From Permianibacter fluminis (GTDB lineage Bacteria; Pseudomonadota; Gammaproteobacteria; Enterobacterales; Permianibacteraceae), in assembly GCF_013179735.1 (NCBI RefSeq), contig NZ_JABMEG010000001.1, positions 620,001-684,000 on the forward strand: a DNA stretch of 64,000 bases, read 5' to 3'. Made by a program: the position numbers and the translations under genes. Under the pieces are notes generated by a model. It had not been told where the DNA came from. It worked only from the letters and a program-made list of their open reading frames with translations, and did no database searches. Position 1 is the stretch's first letter; each line of letters begins with the position of its first letter. Below, piece by piece: positions 16,330 to 25,333 of this stretch.

Positions 16330-17016
16330 ATGGCGGAACGTATCAAGGTTTGGGATCTGGGCGTGCGGGTGTTTCACTGGTCGCTGGTCGCAGCGTTTGC
16401 GCTGGCCTGGCTCACCTCCGAAGACGAAAGCCCGTTGCATGTCTATGCCGGTTATGCCGTGGCCGGGTTGGTCGCGTTCCGCTTGCTCTGGGGTTTTGTC
16501 GGCGGGCGTTACGCCCGCTTCACGGCGTTTCTGTATTCGCCGCGGGAAACGCTTAACTATGTGCGCGGCAGTTTTCGCGGTCAGCCGGCCCGCTATCTGA
16601 GCCACAATCCACTCGGCGCGCTGATGGTGTTTGCGCTGTTGCTGTCACTGAGCGGTATCGTCGTCACCGGCTTGGCATTGAACGGTGATCTGCCGGGCCA
16701 GACCAAGGCCGCATTCAGCGCCGAATCCGAACGCGAAGAGGAAGCCGGCGAAGCCGGTGAAGAACACGAGACGCGTGGTAGCGAAGTCGCCGTCACAGCG
16801 ACAGGCACATCGACAACTCTGTCGACCAGTGCGGCCGACCATGAAGCTGCCTATGCCCGTCACGAGCAATGGGAAGAGCTGCACGAATTTTTTGCCAACC
16901 TGGCGCTGGCATTGGTCGTGCTGCATGTGCTCGGCGTGATTGTTGCCAGCCGCCAGCACAAAGAGAAATTGGTTGCGGCCATGCTGACCGGCTGGAAAGA
17001 CTCTTCACCGCATTGA
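16330..17016 (+). CDS. cytochrome b561/hydrogenase-type cytochrome b with an acidic insertion
   Basis: Predicted diheme b-type cytochrome of the inner membrane, 228 residues, moving electrons between quinones and a periplasmic or soluble partner. The first helix has the heme-ligand pattern VRVFHWSLVAA with His16. A further His precedes the central helix (LSHNPLGALMVF), and the last helix contains HEFFANLALALVVLHVLGV. Between the third and fourth helices there is a roughly 55-residue hydrophilic insertion rich in Glu, Ala and Thr, longer than in typical members. GGAGG 7 bases before 16330 selects this ATG over one at 16324. No cytochrome c or oxidoreductase partner is adjacent. Confidence 0.87.
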   Translation: MAERIKVWDLGVRVFHWSLVAAFALAWLTSEDESPLHVYAGYAVAGLVAFRLLWGFVGGRYARFTAFLYSPRETLNYVRGSFRGQPARYLSHNPLGALMVFALLLSLSGIVVTGLALNGDLPGQTKAAFSAESEREEEAGEAGEEHETRGSEVAVTATGTSTTLSTSAADHEAAYARHEQWEELHEFFANLALALVVLHVLGVIVASRQHKEKLVAAMLTGWKDSSPH

Positions 17017-17062
17017 GACAATGTTTGGCGAGCGCTGAGCAAGTTCTGGAATCCAAATCAAA

Positions 17063-17098
17063 CTGTCATTCCGGCGAGAGCACCCGCAGAAATGACAG
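17063..17098. repeat. small inverted repeat between convergent genes
   Basis: Eight-base arms CTGTCATT/AATGACAG around a 20-base loop. It resembles the TGTCATTCC type of dispersed repeat seen in many proteobacteria. Confidence 0.5.
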
Positions 17099-17143
17099 CG
17101 TGAAGACGTAATCAAATCGTCGTTAGCAAGCAGGGCAGATTGT

Positions 17144-17947
17144 TCAGGGCTGGCGACTGCGCAGGCGCGCCAGCTCGGCCCAAAAGGCCTCGACCAGATC
17201 CCGGTTACGGGCGTAGTACGTGGGTGTGAACACCAGATAGTGCGGCTCGTTGTTGAGCCAGTTCGGCAAGGCCTCGATTTGACCGCTGTATTCCCGCTTC
17301 ACCAGCTCGGCCAGACTCGGGTCCGCCGCAACCAAATCCAGTTTGCCGGCCAGCAGTCGGCGCGCCAACGAATGCACGCTGTGTGAACGGTCATCGACGA
17401 TGCCGCCGGCGCGACCGACATCAACACTGTTGGCTTGATATGAATTCAGAACGCCAACCGACGTTTTCAGATTGACGAACGTGCCGTTGACAAAATCCAC
17501 GTTTGTCCCCACCCGCCGATACAGCAGCGTCGGAATGTGCCCGAGCGCCTTGCTCGGGTCCGCGCTGTCACCGCGCATCGGAAACACGGCAATCACTTTG
17601 TTGATACCGGCATACGATGCGATATTCGCCGCATCGGTAGTTCCCGCTTTCAAGTGGCGCTGACAGTTTTGCCAGGTGTCGGTGTAATGCTCGATGTTCA
17701 GTTTCAGATTGCTGGCCGCCGTCGCGATCAGCACCTGCGCCGTCCCGGGATGGGCCGGATCCAGATTGGACAGCGGCAGCGACGGCTGGTCTTCCGTGCA
17801 CAAACGAAACCCGGCATCAACCGCCTGCGCTTTGGTGCTCAACTGCAGCAATAGTAACGCGACGATTAGTGACGATGACGCGCGTGCGGCAGGCTGCCAG
17901 CAGATTTGCCGGAAAGAAAAGGATGATGGCGAGCTGAGTGGCTTCAT
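17144..17947 (-). CDS. periplasmic solute-binding-like protein
   Basis: A 267-residue secreted protein with the fold of family-3-type extracellular solute-binding proteins. A hydrophobic segment (SSLIVALLLLQL) near residues 26-37, followed by KAQAVDAG, looks like a long signal peptide. After it comes FRLCTEDQPSLPLSN, a usual first strand, and later domain landmarks such as RLLAGKLDLVAADPSLAEL. No ABC transporter permease or ATPase is nearby, so it may be a sensor or orphan binding protein. The start could also be the ATG at 17962. The methyltransferase gene ends 13 to 28 bp upstream on the same strand, so the two may be co-transcribed. Ligand unknown. Confidence 0.72.
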   Translation of the reverse strand: MKPLSSPSSFSFRQICWQPAARASSSLIVALLLLQLSTKAQAVDAGFRLCTEDQPSLPLSNLDPAHPGTAQVLIATAASNLKLNIEHYTDTWQNCQRHLKAGTTDAANIASYAGINKVIAVFPMRGDSADPSKALGHIPTLLYRRVGTNVDFVNGTFVNLKTSVGVLNSYQANSVDVGRAGGIVDDRSHSVHSLARRLLAGKLDLVAADPSLAELVKREYSGQIEALPNWLNNEPHYLVFTPTYYARNRDLVEAFWAELARLRSRQP

Positions 17948-17975
17948 TCCGCATTCCAACACATGGTCGCGGCGC

Positions 17976-18728
17976 TCAACGGCAGATCCAACGGCGGCCC
18001 AGTGGCCCGAGCTTGCCGGATGTCATCGCCATCAACTCCTGTTCATAGGCATAACGCAGCAGCGGTGTGTAGCGGGTATTGGCCGGCAGCGCGGCAGCGA
18101 GATAGCGGAAAAAATACGGCGCGCCTTCCATCCGGACGTTGCCAAACTGCAGCCGCAACTCGGCGTCAATTTCATCGGCATCATGGCGCGGACGATCGTG
18201 CTGCTCGCGCCAGACTTCGATCGGATTTTTTGCTGTCAGCAAGCGCGCAGCCGTGCTGTCGAGCCGGAACTCGCGGCTAACGCCTTCTTCCGACGACGCA
18301 GCAAACGATTTCAACCAATCCCCGGCATGACGACACCACCACTCGATGTCCTGCGGCCGCGCCTGGGCGTGGGCAAAGTCTTCGATCAGCAGCACGCCAT
18401 CCAGCGCCAGCAATTGCTTGGCACGCAGAATCGCTTTTTTCAGCGGCGAGATTTGATGCAGCGAGCGGGTAAACAAAATCGCCTGCAAGGGCGCGTCGTT
18501 GTACTCCGGCCAGACCGCCGCAACCGCACGCACGCCGCGCGCCCGGGCCGCGGTGACCGCCGTGGTGTCGCTATCCAGCGCCGTGATTTCGTAACCGCGT
18601 TGTTGCAGGCGCTCGGCCAGCGCGCCATCGCCAGCACCGACTTCCAGCACCCGGGCAGGCGCACGCGGCAAATGGGCGACGACAAAGTTGTAGGTATTGC
18701 CGAGGGCAATATCGTCAGGTAACAGCAT
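17976..18728 (-). CDS. class I SAM-dependent methyltransferase
   Basis: A 250-residue cytosolic methyltransferase. The SAM-binding motif I is VLEVGAGDG at residues 27-35, with ITALDSD as the acidic end of strand 2 and LLIEDFAHAQA as a later strand. The substrate domain contains many aromatic residues and ends in LGPLGRRWICR. The start at 18728 sits close behind a weak ribosome site. It is followed by the solute-binding-like gene with little spacing. I can assign the family but not the substrate. Confidence 0.83.
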   Translation of the reverse strand: MLLPDDIALGNTYNFVVAHLPRAPARVLEVGAGDGALAERLQQRGYEITALDSDTTAVTAARARGVRAVAAVWPEYNDAPLQAILFTRSLHQISPLKKAILRAKQLLALDGVLLIEDFAHAQARPQDIEWWCRHAGDWLKSFAASSEEGVSREFRLDSTAARLLTAKNPIEVWREQHDRPRHDADEIDAELRLQFGNVRMEGAPYFFRYLAAALPANTRYTPLLRYAYEQELMAMTSGKLGPLGRRWICR

Positions 18729-19065
18729 AAGAGAACATCATCCATGGTCGCGGCGGGAATCCACGACATGGCTGTAGGCTAGATCATCCCGCTGGCGCCT
18801 GCACGCCTTGCCGCGGTGGTTCGACCCGGCGAGTCGCGAGGCCGGGGCAAATCCGGCCAATACCGCGTACCCGTCGAAGGGCCGCCCCCTTCCCTCAACC
18901 TTCAACCACTCTCGCTAAACGCTCCACCCAATCCCCCCTGCCAGTAACCACCGCGACACCTTGCCGCTCCGCACAATTGCCCCCGGCGCCAACTGCCCGC
19001 AGAATGCCCGCACTTCGTGGCATTTCGTTCCACTCTGCCAAGACCAACAACAAGGCCCGCCGCCA
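18729..19065. other. divergent intergenic region between the methyltransferase gene and putP
   Basis: 337 bp with no convincing gene. It must hold the promoters for both flanking genes. AAGG precedes the putP start. I see no clear operator or terminator. Confidence 0.6.
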
Positions 19066-20544
19066 ATGGACTTCAGCAACCCGACCAGCATCACCTTCAT
19101 CATCTACATCCTCGCCATGATCGGCATCGGTTTCGCCGCCTGGCGCTACACCAACAACCTGTCCGATTACATCCTTGGCGGCCGCAGCCTCGGTTCGTTT
19201 GTCACCGCGATGAGCGCCGGCGCCTCCGACATGAGCGGCTGGTTGCTGATGGGTCTGCCCGGTGCGCTGTTCGCCAGCGGCCTATCGGAAAGCTGGATCG
19301 CCATTGGCCTCATCATTGGCGCCTGGTTCAACTGGTATATGGTCGCCGGCCGCCTGCGCGTGTACACCGAGATCACTCACAACGCGCTGACCCTGCCCGA
19401 CTACTTCAGTCACCGTTTTGAAGACCACAGCAAAATTCTGCGCGTACTCGCCGCGATTGTGATTCTGGTGTTCTTCACCATCTACTGCGCCTCCGGCATG
19501 GTCGCCGGTGCGCGCCTGTTCCAGGAAACCTTTGGTTTCTCGTACGGCGTGTCGCTGTGGGCCGGCGCTGCCGCCACCATCATCTATGTGTTCATTGGTG
19601 GCTTTCTCGCCGTGAGCTGGACCGACACCGTGCAAGCCACGCTGATGATCTTCGCGCTGCTGCTGGCGCCGATCATGGTGCTGGTGAACCTCGGCGGTTT
19701 TGATCACGCCATCAGCACCATTCAAGCGGTCGATGTGAACTACACCGACTGGTTCCGCGGCACCACGTTTATCGGCATCGTCTCGCTGATGGCCTGGGGC
19801 CTCGGTTACATGGGCCAGCCGCACATCCTCGCCCGCTTCATGGCCGCCGAAAGTTACGCCACCATGAAAAACGCCCGCCGCATCGGCATGACCTGGATGA
19901 TTGTTTGTCTCTTCGGCGCCATGGCCGTCGGCTTCTTCGGCATCGCCTACTTTGCCGCGCACCCGGATCAAGCGGCACCGGTCACCGCGAACCGCGAAAC
20001 CGTGTTCATCACGCTCGCACAAGTGCTGTTCAATCCGTGGATCGCCGGCATTCTCTTGAGTGCCATTCTCGCGGCGGTAATGAGCACACTCTCCTGCCAA
20101 TTGCTGGTTTGCTCGTCTGCGCTCACCGAAGATTTCTACAAAGCCTTCCTGCGCCCGAACGCCTCGCAAAAAGAACTGGTCTGGTTCGGCCGCCTGATGG
20201 TGCTCGCCGTCGCCGTGCTGGCGATTGGCATTGCATCAAATCCGGACAGCCGCGTGCTCGGCCTGGTCGGCTACGCCTGGGCCGGCTTCGGTGCTGCGTT
20301 TGGTCCGGTTGTTTTGTTCTCACTGCTCTGGCCGCGCATGACGCGCAACGGCGCCCTCGCTGGCATGTTGGTCGGTGCCGTGACCGTGATCATCTGGCGC
20401 AACGGCGGCTGGTTTGGCTTGTATGAAATGGTGCCGGGCTTTGCCTTTGCCTGTATCGCGATTGTGGTGGGCAGCAAGCTGGACAAAGAGCCGTCAGAGG
20501 AGATGAAGACGGCGTTTGGCAAGATGCAGGCGATGGTGAAGTGA
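19066..20544 (+). CDS. putP: sodium/proline symporter
   Basis: Inner-membrane Na+/proline symporter of the SSS family, 492 residues (E. coli PutP 502), with about 13 transmembrane helices. The N-terminal helix is followed by YILGGRSLGSFVTAMSAGASDMSGWLLMGLPGA, the hallmark of PutP, in which the family's sodium-site Asp and Ser lie. LGYMGQPHILARFMA and the AILAAVMSTLSCQLLVCSSALTEDFYK segment are equally specific. Start ATG 19066 has AAGG about 10 bases ahead; a longer frame from 18961 lacks support. putA is not in the window. Proline import for catabolism or osmoprotection is expected. Confidence 0.96.
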   Translation: MDFSNPTSITFIIYILAMIGIGFAAWRYTNNLSDYILGGRSLGSFVTAMSAGASDMSGWLLMGLPGALFASGLSESWIAIGLIIGAWFNWYMVAGRLRVYTEITHNALTLPDYFSHRFEDHSKILRVLAAIVILVFFTIYCASGMVAGARLFQETFGFSYGVSLWAGAAATIIYVFIGGFLAVSWTDTVQATLMIFALLLAPIMVLVNLGGFDHAISTIQAVDVNYTDWFRGTTFIGIVSLMAWGLGYMGQPHILARFMAAESYATMKNARRIGMTWMIVCLFGAMAVGFFGIAYFAAHPDQAAPVTANRETVFITLAQVLFNPWIAGILLSAILAAVMSTLSCQLLVCSSALTEDFYKAFLRPNASQKELVWFGRLMVLAVAVLAIGIASNPDSRVLGLVGYAWAGFGAAFGPVVLFSLLWPRMTRNGALAGMLVGAVTVIIWRNGGWFGLYEMVPGFAFACIAIVVGSKLDKEPSEEMKTAFGKMQAMVK

Positions 20545-20595
20545 GATTGGAGGTTGAACTGAGCTTGCGAAGTCCAACAGAGATTAGCGAGCGTA

Positions 20596-20621
20596 TACGT
20601 TGGGCTTAGTAGCCCAACGTA
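20596..20621. repeat. perfect hairpin after putP
   Basis: Eleven-base arms TACGTTGGGCT/AGCCCAACGTA around TAGT, 51 bases after the putP stop. No T run follows, so it is a repeat-type palindrome that may also shape the 3' end of the putP message. Confidence 0.8.
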
Positions 20622-20675
20622 CCGAGCCGGCTTCATATAGATTCGCAACAGCAATACCCGCAAGGAGGCTGAAAG

Positions 20676-22028
20676 GTGCTGAAACAGAATCAAATTGCGT
20701 CTGCTCCACTAAACGTGGCCGGAAGCACATGCGATGCACTTATGCCCTTCAATGGTGATTTGCTTGGTAGAAAAGCTACAGCAGAGATTCTCACAGGGTA
20801 TATAGACAGACTGAAAGTCGGTGCTGTCATTGCTATAGACGCGCCGTGGGGAGAAGGTAAAACATGGCTTGGAAGAAACTGGGCTAATTTTCTTAGAAAA
20901 TCAAACCGCAAGACTATCTATATCGACGCGTTCCAGCAGGACTACGTTTCTGATCCATTCTTATTGATAGCTTCGGAAATTGCTCAACTACTTGAGGGTG
21001 ATGAGTCGACGAAACTGGCCTTTATTGATAAGGCGGCAACTGTCGGCAAGGCAATTCTTCCTGCCGCGGCAAAATTACTTGTCGATGGGGTTGGTCGATT
21101 TGCCTTAGGCACTGCCGGCCTATCAGAAACCATATCTTCTGAGATGAAAAGTATAGTTTCTGAATTGGGCGGCATAACAGAGACGATGGTTGCAGAGAAA
21201 ATACAGGATTACGATAAAGAGAAAAACTCAATTGCCTCTTTTAGGAAATTGTTGGCTTCATACGCAGAGAAGCAGCCAAATCCTGTCGTCATATTTATAG
21301 ATGAACTCGACAGGTGTAATCCGAGATTCGCAGTTAGTCTTGTTGAGAGGATAAAGCATTTCTTTGAAGTGCAGAACATCGTGTTTGTACTTCTCATAAA
21401 TAGAACGCAGTTGGAAGGCGCTGTGCGAGGTGTTTATGGCTCCGAAACTGATGCCAGCACATATCTCGGGAAATTTATTCATCTCGGACTGTCCCTACCA
21501 AACCCCAGAACTGGAGGCGAGATCGGTTTCAACAGGATTCAACAATATGTCAATAAAGTTCTGTCAAATTTCACTATAGAACAGTATGACAACAGCATAA
21601 ATGGCTTCGTTGACGCCCTTCCACATTTCGCTATCGACTACAAACTATCTCTCCGAGATATTGAACGGGCCTGCGCACTTTTTGTTCTGTCTGGGTGCCG
21701 ATATGGGGCACTTATGGCACATCTCGTATCACTCAAACTGAAATACCCCGACTTGTTTGGCCGAGTTAGAGCGATGAATAGAAGCGCTTGTGGGGAGGTG
21801 TCGGACTTACTGAAAAATTTTGCGGAGCAATTTCAGCCTGGCAATAGTACTTGGCATAAATCGAATTTGAATGTCCTGTCATCTGCCTATCGCAGTTTAG
21901 ATGGCGAAATCTCTATTGATGTGAAGCCAGATGATCAAAGCAATTATAGGAATTTTTTTGGCCATGGCGACTGGAAATTGGTCATGGAATCGGCAAATCG
22001 AGCACTCGATTTACCTATGGATTTTTAG
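20676..22028 (+). CDS. KAP-family P-loop NTPase (possible defence gene)
   Basis: A 450-residue NTPase of the KAP group. Walker A is APWGEGKTW (K62, T63); Walker B is VVIFIDELDRCNP with D209 and E210, the typical KAP IDELDR form. After that come the HFFEVQNIVFVLLINRTQL sensor-like strand and a helical C-terminal half. Many KAP proteins carry a pair of transmembrane helices inside the NTPase domain; here residues 110-160 are only mildly hydrophobic. The GTG start has AAGGAGG 7 bases upstream. Its base composition is visibly AT-richer than all its neighbours, and it is flanked by palindromic repeats, which suggests transfer. PifA of plasmid F and QatA of the Qat system are KAP relatives that exclude phage; no partner genes are present here. 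Confidence 0.85.
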   Translation: MLKQNQIASAPLNVAGSTCDALMPFNGDLLGRKATAEILTGYIDRLKVGAVIAIDAPWGEGKTWLGRNWANFLRKSNRKTIYIDAFQQDYVSDPFLLIASEIAQLLEGDESTKLAFIDKAATVGKAILPAAAKLLVDGVGRFALGTAGLSETISSEMKSIVSELGGITETMVAEKIQDYDKEKNSIASFRKLLASYAEKQPNPVVIFIDELDRCNPRFAVSLVERIKHFFEVQNIVFVLLINRTQLEGAVRGVYGSETDASTYLGKFIHLGLSLPNPRTGGEIGFNRIQQYVNKVLSNFTIEQYDNSINGFVDALPHFAIDYKLSLRDIERACALFVLSGCRYGALMAHLVSLKLKYPDLFGRVRAMNRSACGEVSDLLKNFAEQFQPGNSTWHKSNLNVLSSAYRSLDGEISIDVKPDDQSNYRNFFGHGDWKLVMESANRALDLPMDF

Positions 22029-22037
22029 CAAGCGTAG

Positions 22038-22099
22038 CCTGGGTCGTGCGCAGCATGACCCAGGATCCTTTCCCCGGAACCCGCTACGCTCGTTCCGGG
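22038..22099. repeat. two palindromes after the KAP gene
   Basis: First hairpin CCTGGGTC/GACCCAGG at 22038-22064 with near-complementary inner bases; second CCCGGAAC/GTTCCGGG at 22073-22099. They start 10 bases after the KAP stop. The rest of the gap up to 22355 shows nothing that I can assign. Confidence 0.75.
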
Positions 22100-22355
22100 C
22101 TACCACGTCGTGACTTTGCGTTATCGTCACCATACAGAAAGATCTGGTTGCGGTGATACTTCAGATCTCGTAGGGCAATGGAACCGCAAAGCGTTTCCGC
22201 CGAGTGCTATCTATCGACTCTCACATGCGGCGGAAGATCCTTCGCAGCAAGATGCGAGAGTCAGGTCTTGCATTACCACATCGGTTTATCTGTGGCATGG
22301 TCCTTTGATGCTTTCTCTGTTTATTCGGCATTGCACTTAGTGGAGCTTGATTGAG

Positions 22356-23066
22356 ATGAAAAATTTTTTGCGGATTTTAAGCACGCTGCTGCTTGGGCTG
22401 CTGCTGGCACCCTGCTATGCAGAACAGGCGACCGGCTCTGACAGCGTAAATAGCGTCGACGCCGCGCTCACCAATATCGCCGGCACAGCCAGCGCTGGAT
22501 TGACCGAGGCAGCGCGTCAGGCCTTGGCAGCCGGCCGGGTCGCCGATGCAAGCTTCTTGATTCAAACCGCGCGGCTACGGCTGGATTGCGATCGCTTGCT
22601 TTACTCGCCGTGGTGGCGGGACAGCGGCAAGGTAGACGAGTTGACCGCGGCGACAGATGAGCTCAACGGCACCATCAGTTCAGCCATTTTCAATGCGCCG
22701 CAGGAGTTCGTGTCCGCAGCCCAGAGATTGGCAAGTCTGGATGAATTGGCCCGCAGCGACGGCTATTCGCCCGGCTGGCGCTATGATCCTGCCGGCAAAC
22801 CGGAAGAAGCCCGCACCACTTGCAGCAACAAGAAGCAGGAAATTGTCGGCGTTTATCAAAAATCGGCGGAGCTGCTGAACAGGCCCGATTACATGGCCGA
22901 CTGGCAAATCATGAAACTGGCAACGCAGCGCCGGAATAGTTTGAGCCCTGAAGAAATCAAGCAGCGGAATGAAGCCATGGACCGCATGCGCGCGATTGAA
23001 AACGAGAAGTACGGCAAAGTGGAGCTGATGCCGGTGTTGCTGATGCGAGCGCTGCGTGGCGAGTGA
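22356..23066 (+). CDS. secreted protein of unknown function
   Basis: A 236-residue protein that I do not recognise. Residues 1-21 form a clear signal peptide (MKNFLRILSTLLLGLLLAPC), so it should be exported; CYAEQ offers a possible Ala cleavage site and the Cys could also be a lipid anchor, although LAPC is not a good lipobox. The mature part is mostly alpha-helical, rich in Ala, Leu and Arg, with helix-like blocks such as AARQALAAGRVADASFLIQTA. GGAG precedes the ATG at 22356 at 10-base spacing. It follows the AT-rich KAP gene but has ordinary GC-rich codons. No domain assigned. Confidence 0.75.
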   Translation: MKNFLRILSTLLLGLLLAPCYAEQATGSDSVNSVDAALTNIAGTASAGLTEAARQALAAGRVADASFLIQTARLRLDCDRLLYSPWWRDSGKVDELTAATDELNGTISSAIFNAPQEFVSAAQRLASLDELARSDGYSPGWRYDPAGKPEEARTTCSNKKQEIVGVYQKSAELLNRPDYMADWQIMKLATQRRNSLSPEEIKQRNEAMDRMRAIENEKYGKVELMPVLLMRALRGE

Positions 23067-23081
23067 CCATCTGTGCAATTT

Positions 23082-23126
23082 AAGGGGTTCTATTTAAGGC
23101 GCCCTGTTTAAGGCGTCAGACCCCTT
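23082..23126. repeat. short inverted repeat with direct repeat inside
   Basis: Arms AAGGGGT and ACCCCTT with TTTAAGGCG occurring twice in the loop. It lies between convergent genes and may act as a weak bidirectional terminator. Confidence 0.45.
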
Positions 23127-23189
23127 CAAATTTCTTCAATTCAGATCAAATCCCAACGATGAATGCTCTGGCCTTCTTGACGGCATTGC

Positions 23190-24206
23190 TCAGCTATCAG
23201 CAACTGTGATCAACACCTTGCCAACATGCTTGTTTGTTGCAAGATAGCGGTAGGCTTCGCGCACTTCGGAAAAGCCAAATACACGGTCGGTCACCGGCTT
23301 GATGCGGTTCAACGCTGCAAACTTGAGCACTGCCTCGGTCATCGCGCGGTTGCCCACCACAATGCCGACCACCCGCTTGTTCATGGCCAGCGCAAACGGG
23401 TCGAGCTCGACACCAAAACCGCCACTGACGCCACCGACCATCATGACGGCGCCGCCAATCTTGGCCGAGGCCACCGACGATTTGAACGTGCCTTTGCCAC
23501 CGATCTCCAACACTTTGTCGACACCGCGGCCATCGGTCAGTCGCAACACTTCTTGCGACCAATCGGGGATGCGCGCGTAGTTGATGCCGATGTCGGCACC
23601 GAGCGCCAGAGCGTGGCGGAGTTTGTCATCGTCCGATGAGGTGATGATCACACGCAGGCCGGCCGCTTTTGCCAGTTGCAGCGCCCACATCGAGACACCA
23701 CCGGTGCCCAGCAGCAATACCGTTTCACCGGCGACGAGCGGCAGTTCTGCAAACAGGGCATGCCAGGCCGTAACCCCGGCACAGGGCACGGTGGCTGCCG
23801 CCTCAAAGCTGATGCCGTCTGGAATTGGCACCAACGCCGATTCCGGCACATTTACCTGCTCGGCCAACATGCCATCGAGCAAACCACCGAACGATACCGC
23901 GGTGGCCTCCGTGCTGACCGGACCATCAATCCAGTTGGGATAGAACGCCGCGACCACCCGATCACCAACCCGAAACCGTGTCACCGCCGAACCAATGGCG
24001 ATCACTTCGCCCGCGCCATCCGAGCCCGGCACGATGGCCCGGTCGGTGGCGCCCATCTGGCCGCGCGCAACCGCCAGATCCCGGTAGTTGAGCGCGACGG
24101 CGCGCATCCTTACCTGCACTTCGTGCGCGGCCGGGGCCGCCAGGGTTTCCTGCACTTGCTCCAGGCCGTCAATCTGCCCGCCTCGATGAATTCGGTATGC
24201 CTTCAT
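23190..24206 (-). CDS. zinc-free MDR oxidoreductase (quinone reductase/alcohol dehydrogenase-like)
   Basis: Cytosolic medium-chain dehydrogenase/reductase, 338 residues. It has the GroES-like N-terminal half (VALNYRDLAVARGQ, IVPGSDGAGEVIAIG) and a Rossmann half with LLLGTGGVSMWALQLAKAAG and the IITSSDDDKL end of strand 2; the basic and Ser residues there leave NADP versus NAD preference open. The catalytic-zinc cysteine ligands of alcohol dehydrogenases are missing, which places it with quinone-reductase-like members. GGGAG 7 bases upstream picks the ATG at 24206. A LysR-type gene is divergently transcribed 136 bp away and probably controls it. Substrate unknown. Confidence 0.88.
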   Translation of the reverse strand: MKAYRIHRGGQIDGLEQVQETLAAPAAHEVQVRMRAVALNYRDLAVARGQMGATDRAIVPGSDGAGEVIAIGSAVTRFRVGDRVVAAFYPNWIDGPVSTEATAVSFGGLLDGMLAEQVNVPESALVPIPDGISFEAAATVPCAGVTAWHALFAELPLVAGETVLLLGTGGVSMWALQLAKAAGLRVIITSSDDDKLRHALALGADIGINYARIPDWSQEVLRLTDGRGVDKVLEIGGKGTFKSSVASAKIGGAVMMVGGVSGGFGVELDPFALAMNKRVVGIVVGNRAMTEAVLKFAALNRIKPVTDRVFGFSEVREAYRYLATNKHVGKVLITVADS

Positions 24207-24342
24207 GGTCATGCTCCCGGTCACGTCGTGCCTGCGGCTACCCGCAGAACGGCTGTCGATACGATGGAAGTCAGTCTATAGGTGACATGCGGGCGCCAGT
24301 GGCGTAGTTTCATCAGCAATTAGTTGCCTATTTGGAACCAAT

Positions 24343-25278
24343 ATGGCCGGAATGGATGAGCGCCTGAAGGGCATTGCCAGCTTTGTTCAGGCCGTGGAGG
24401 CCGGCAGTTTTGCCGTCGCCGCCGAACGTCTGCACCAGACCCGGTCGGCGGTGGGCAAAAGCATTGCCCGGTTGGAGCTCCGGCTGGGGGTGCGGCTGTT
24501 TCATCGGACAACACGCAGCCAGAGCCTGACCGAAAGCGGCCAACTGTTTTATGAACGCTGCAAGCGGTTGTTGGCTGAGCTCGAAGCCGCCGAAGCGGAG
24601 CTCGACGCCGGTGGTCGCGAACCCATGGGCCGCTTGCGGATCACGGCACCGACCCTACTCGGCCGGCTTTGCGTCGCGCCGATTCTGAGTCAACTGGTGC
24701 AGCGCTATCCGCAACTGGAATTGGAAATGGCATTTACCGACCGGGTGATTGATTTGCTGGAGGAAGGATTCGATCTGGCCGTGCGCATTGGCGACTTGCC
24801 CGACAGCGCCAGCCTTGCCGCGCGCCCGCTCGGCACGCAGCAGCTCGCGCTGTACGCCGCTCCGCATTATTTGCACGCGCACGGCGAGCCGAACACCGCT
24901 GATGAATTTGCCGGCCACAGCGCGATTGCTTATGCCGGCGTCGGCCCGGAAACGCCGTGGCAAATTCGCGATGCCGGTGGCCACATTCAGGAACTGAAAG
25001 TCAAACGCCGGCTGCGCTTTAACGATGTGCAAGCCATGGCGGATGCCGCCATGGCCGGCGCCGGCATCACCCGCCTGCCACATTGGTTGGCAACAACACA
25101 CGTACAGCGCGGTGAACTGAAACGTTTGGCGATTGCCGATGTCGGCTCGACCAAAATGGCGATTCATGCACTCTGGCCACAGCAACGGCACCTGCCGGCA
25201 AAAATGCGGGTGGCAATTGACGCACTGGTTGCAGAAATGCCGGCGCGGCTCACGGCAACATTGCCATTGCCCGCCTAA
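24343..25278 (+). CDS. LysR-family transcriptional regulator
   Basis: A 311-residue LysR regulator, full length. The winged HTH is FVQAVEAGSFAVAAERLHQTRSAVGKSIARLELRLGVRLFHRTTRS in the first 60 residues, followed by the linker helix and an effector domain with MGRLRITAPTLLGRL at about 90-105. The spelling of the HTH and LTESGQLFYERC match the group near CrgA/AaeR-like proteins that control aromatic or aldehyde genes. The start is at 24343 or 24352; neither has a strong ribosome site. It is divergent from the MDR gene, so the 136-bp interval is the likely operator for both. Confidence 0.92.
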   Translation: MAGMDERLKGIASFVQAVEAGSFAVAAERLHQTRSAVGKSIARLELRLGVRLFHRTTRSQSLTESGQLFYERCKRLLAELEAAEAELDAGGREPMGRLRITAPTLLGRLCVAPILSQLVQRYPQLELEMAFTDRVIDLLEEGFDLAVRIGDLPDSASLAARPLGTQQLALYAAPHYLHAHGEPNTADEFAGHSAIAYAGVGPETPWQIRDAGGHIQELKVKRRLRFNDVQAMADAAMAGAGITRLPHWLATTHVQRGELKRLAIADVGSTKMAIHALWPQQRHLPAKMRVAIDALVAEMPARLTATLPLPA

Positions 25279-25333
25279 AGTGTGCCAACTCAGAATGCGT
25301 CGTAACGTACTGGTTTGCTGGGTGTTGCGAAAT

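Noticed and set aside
22110-22340. 76-codon frame between the KAP gene and the secreted protein
   Set aside because: Overlaps no motif, starts inside repeat-flanking DNA, and its product looks random.
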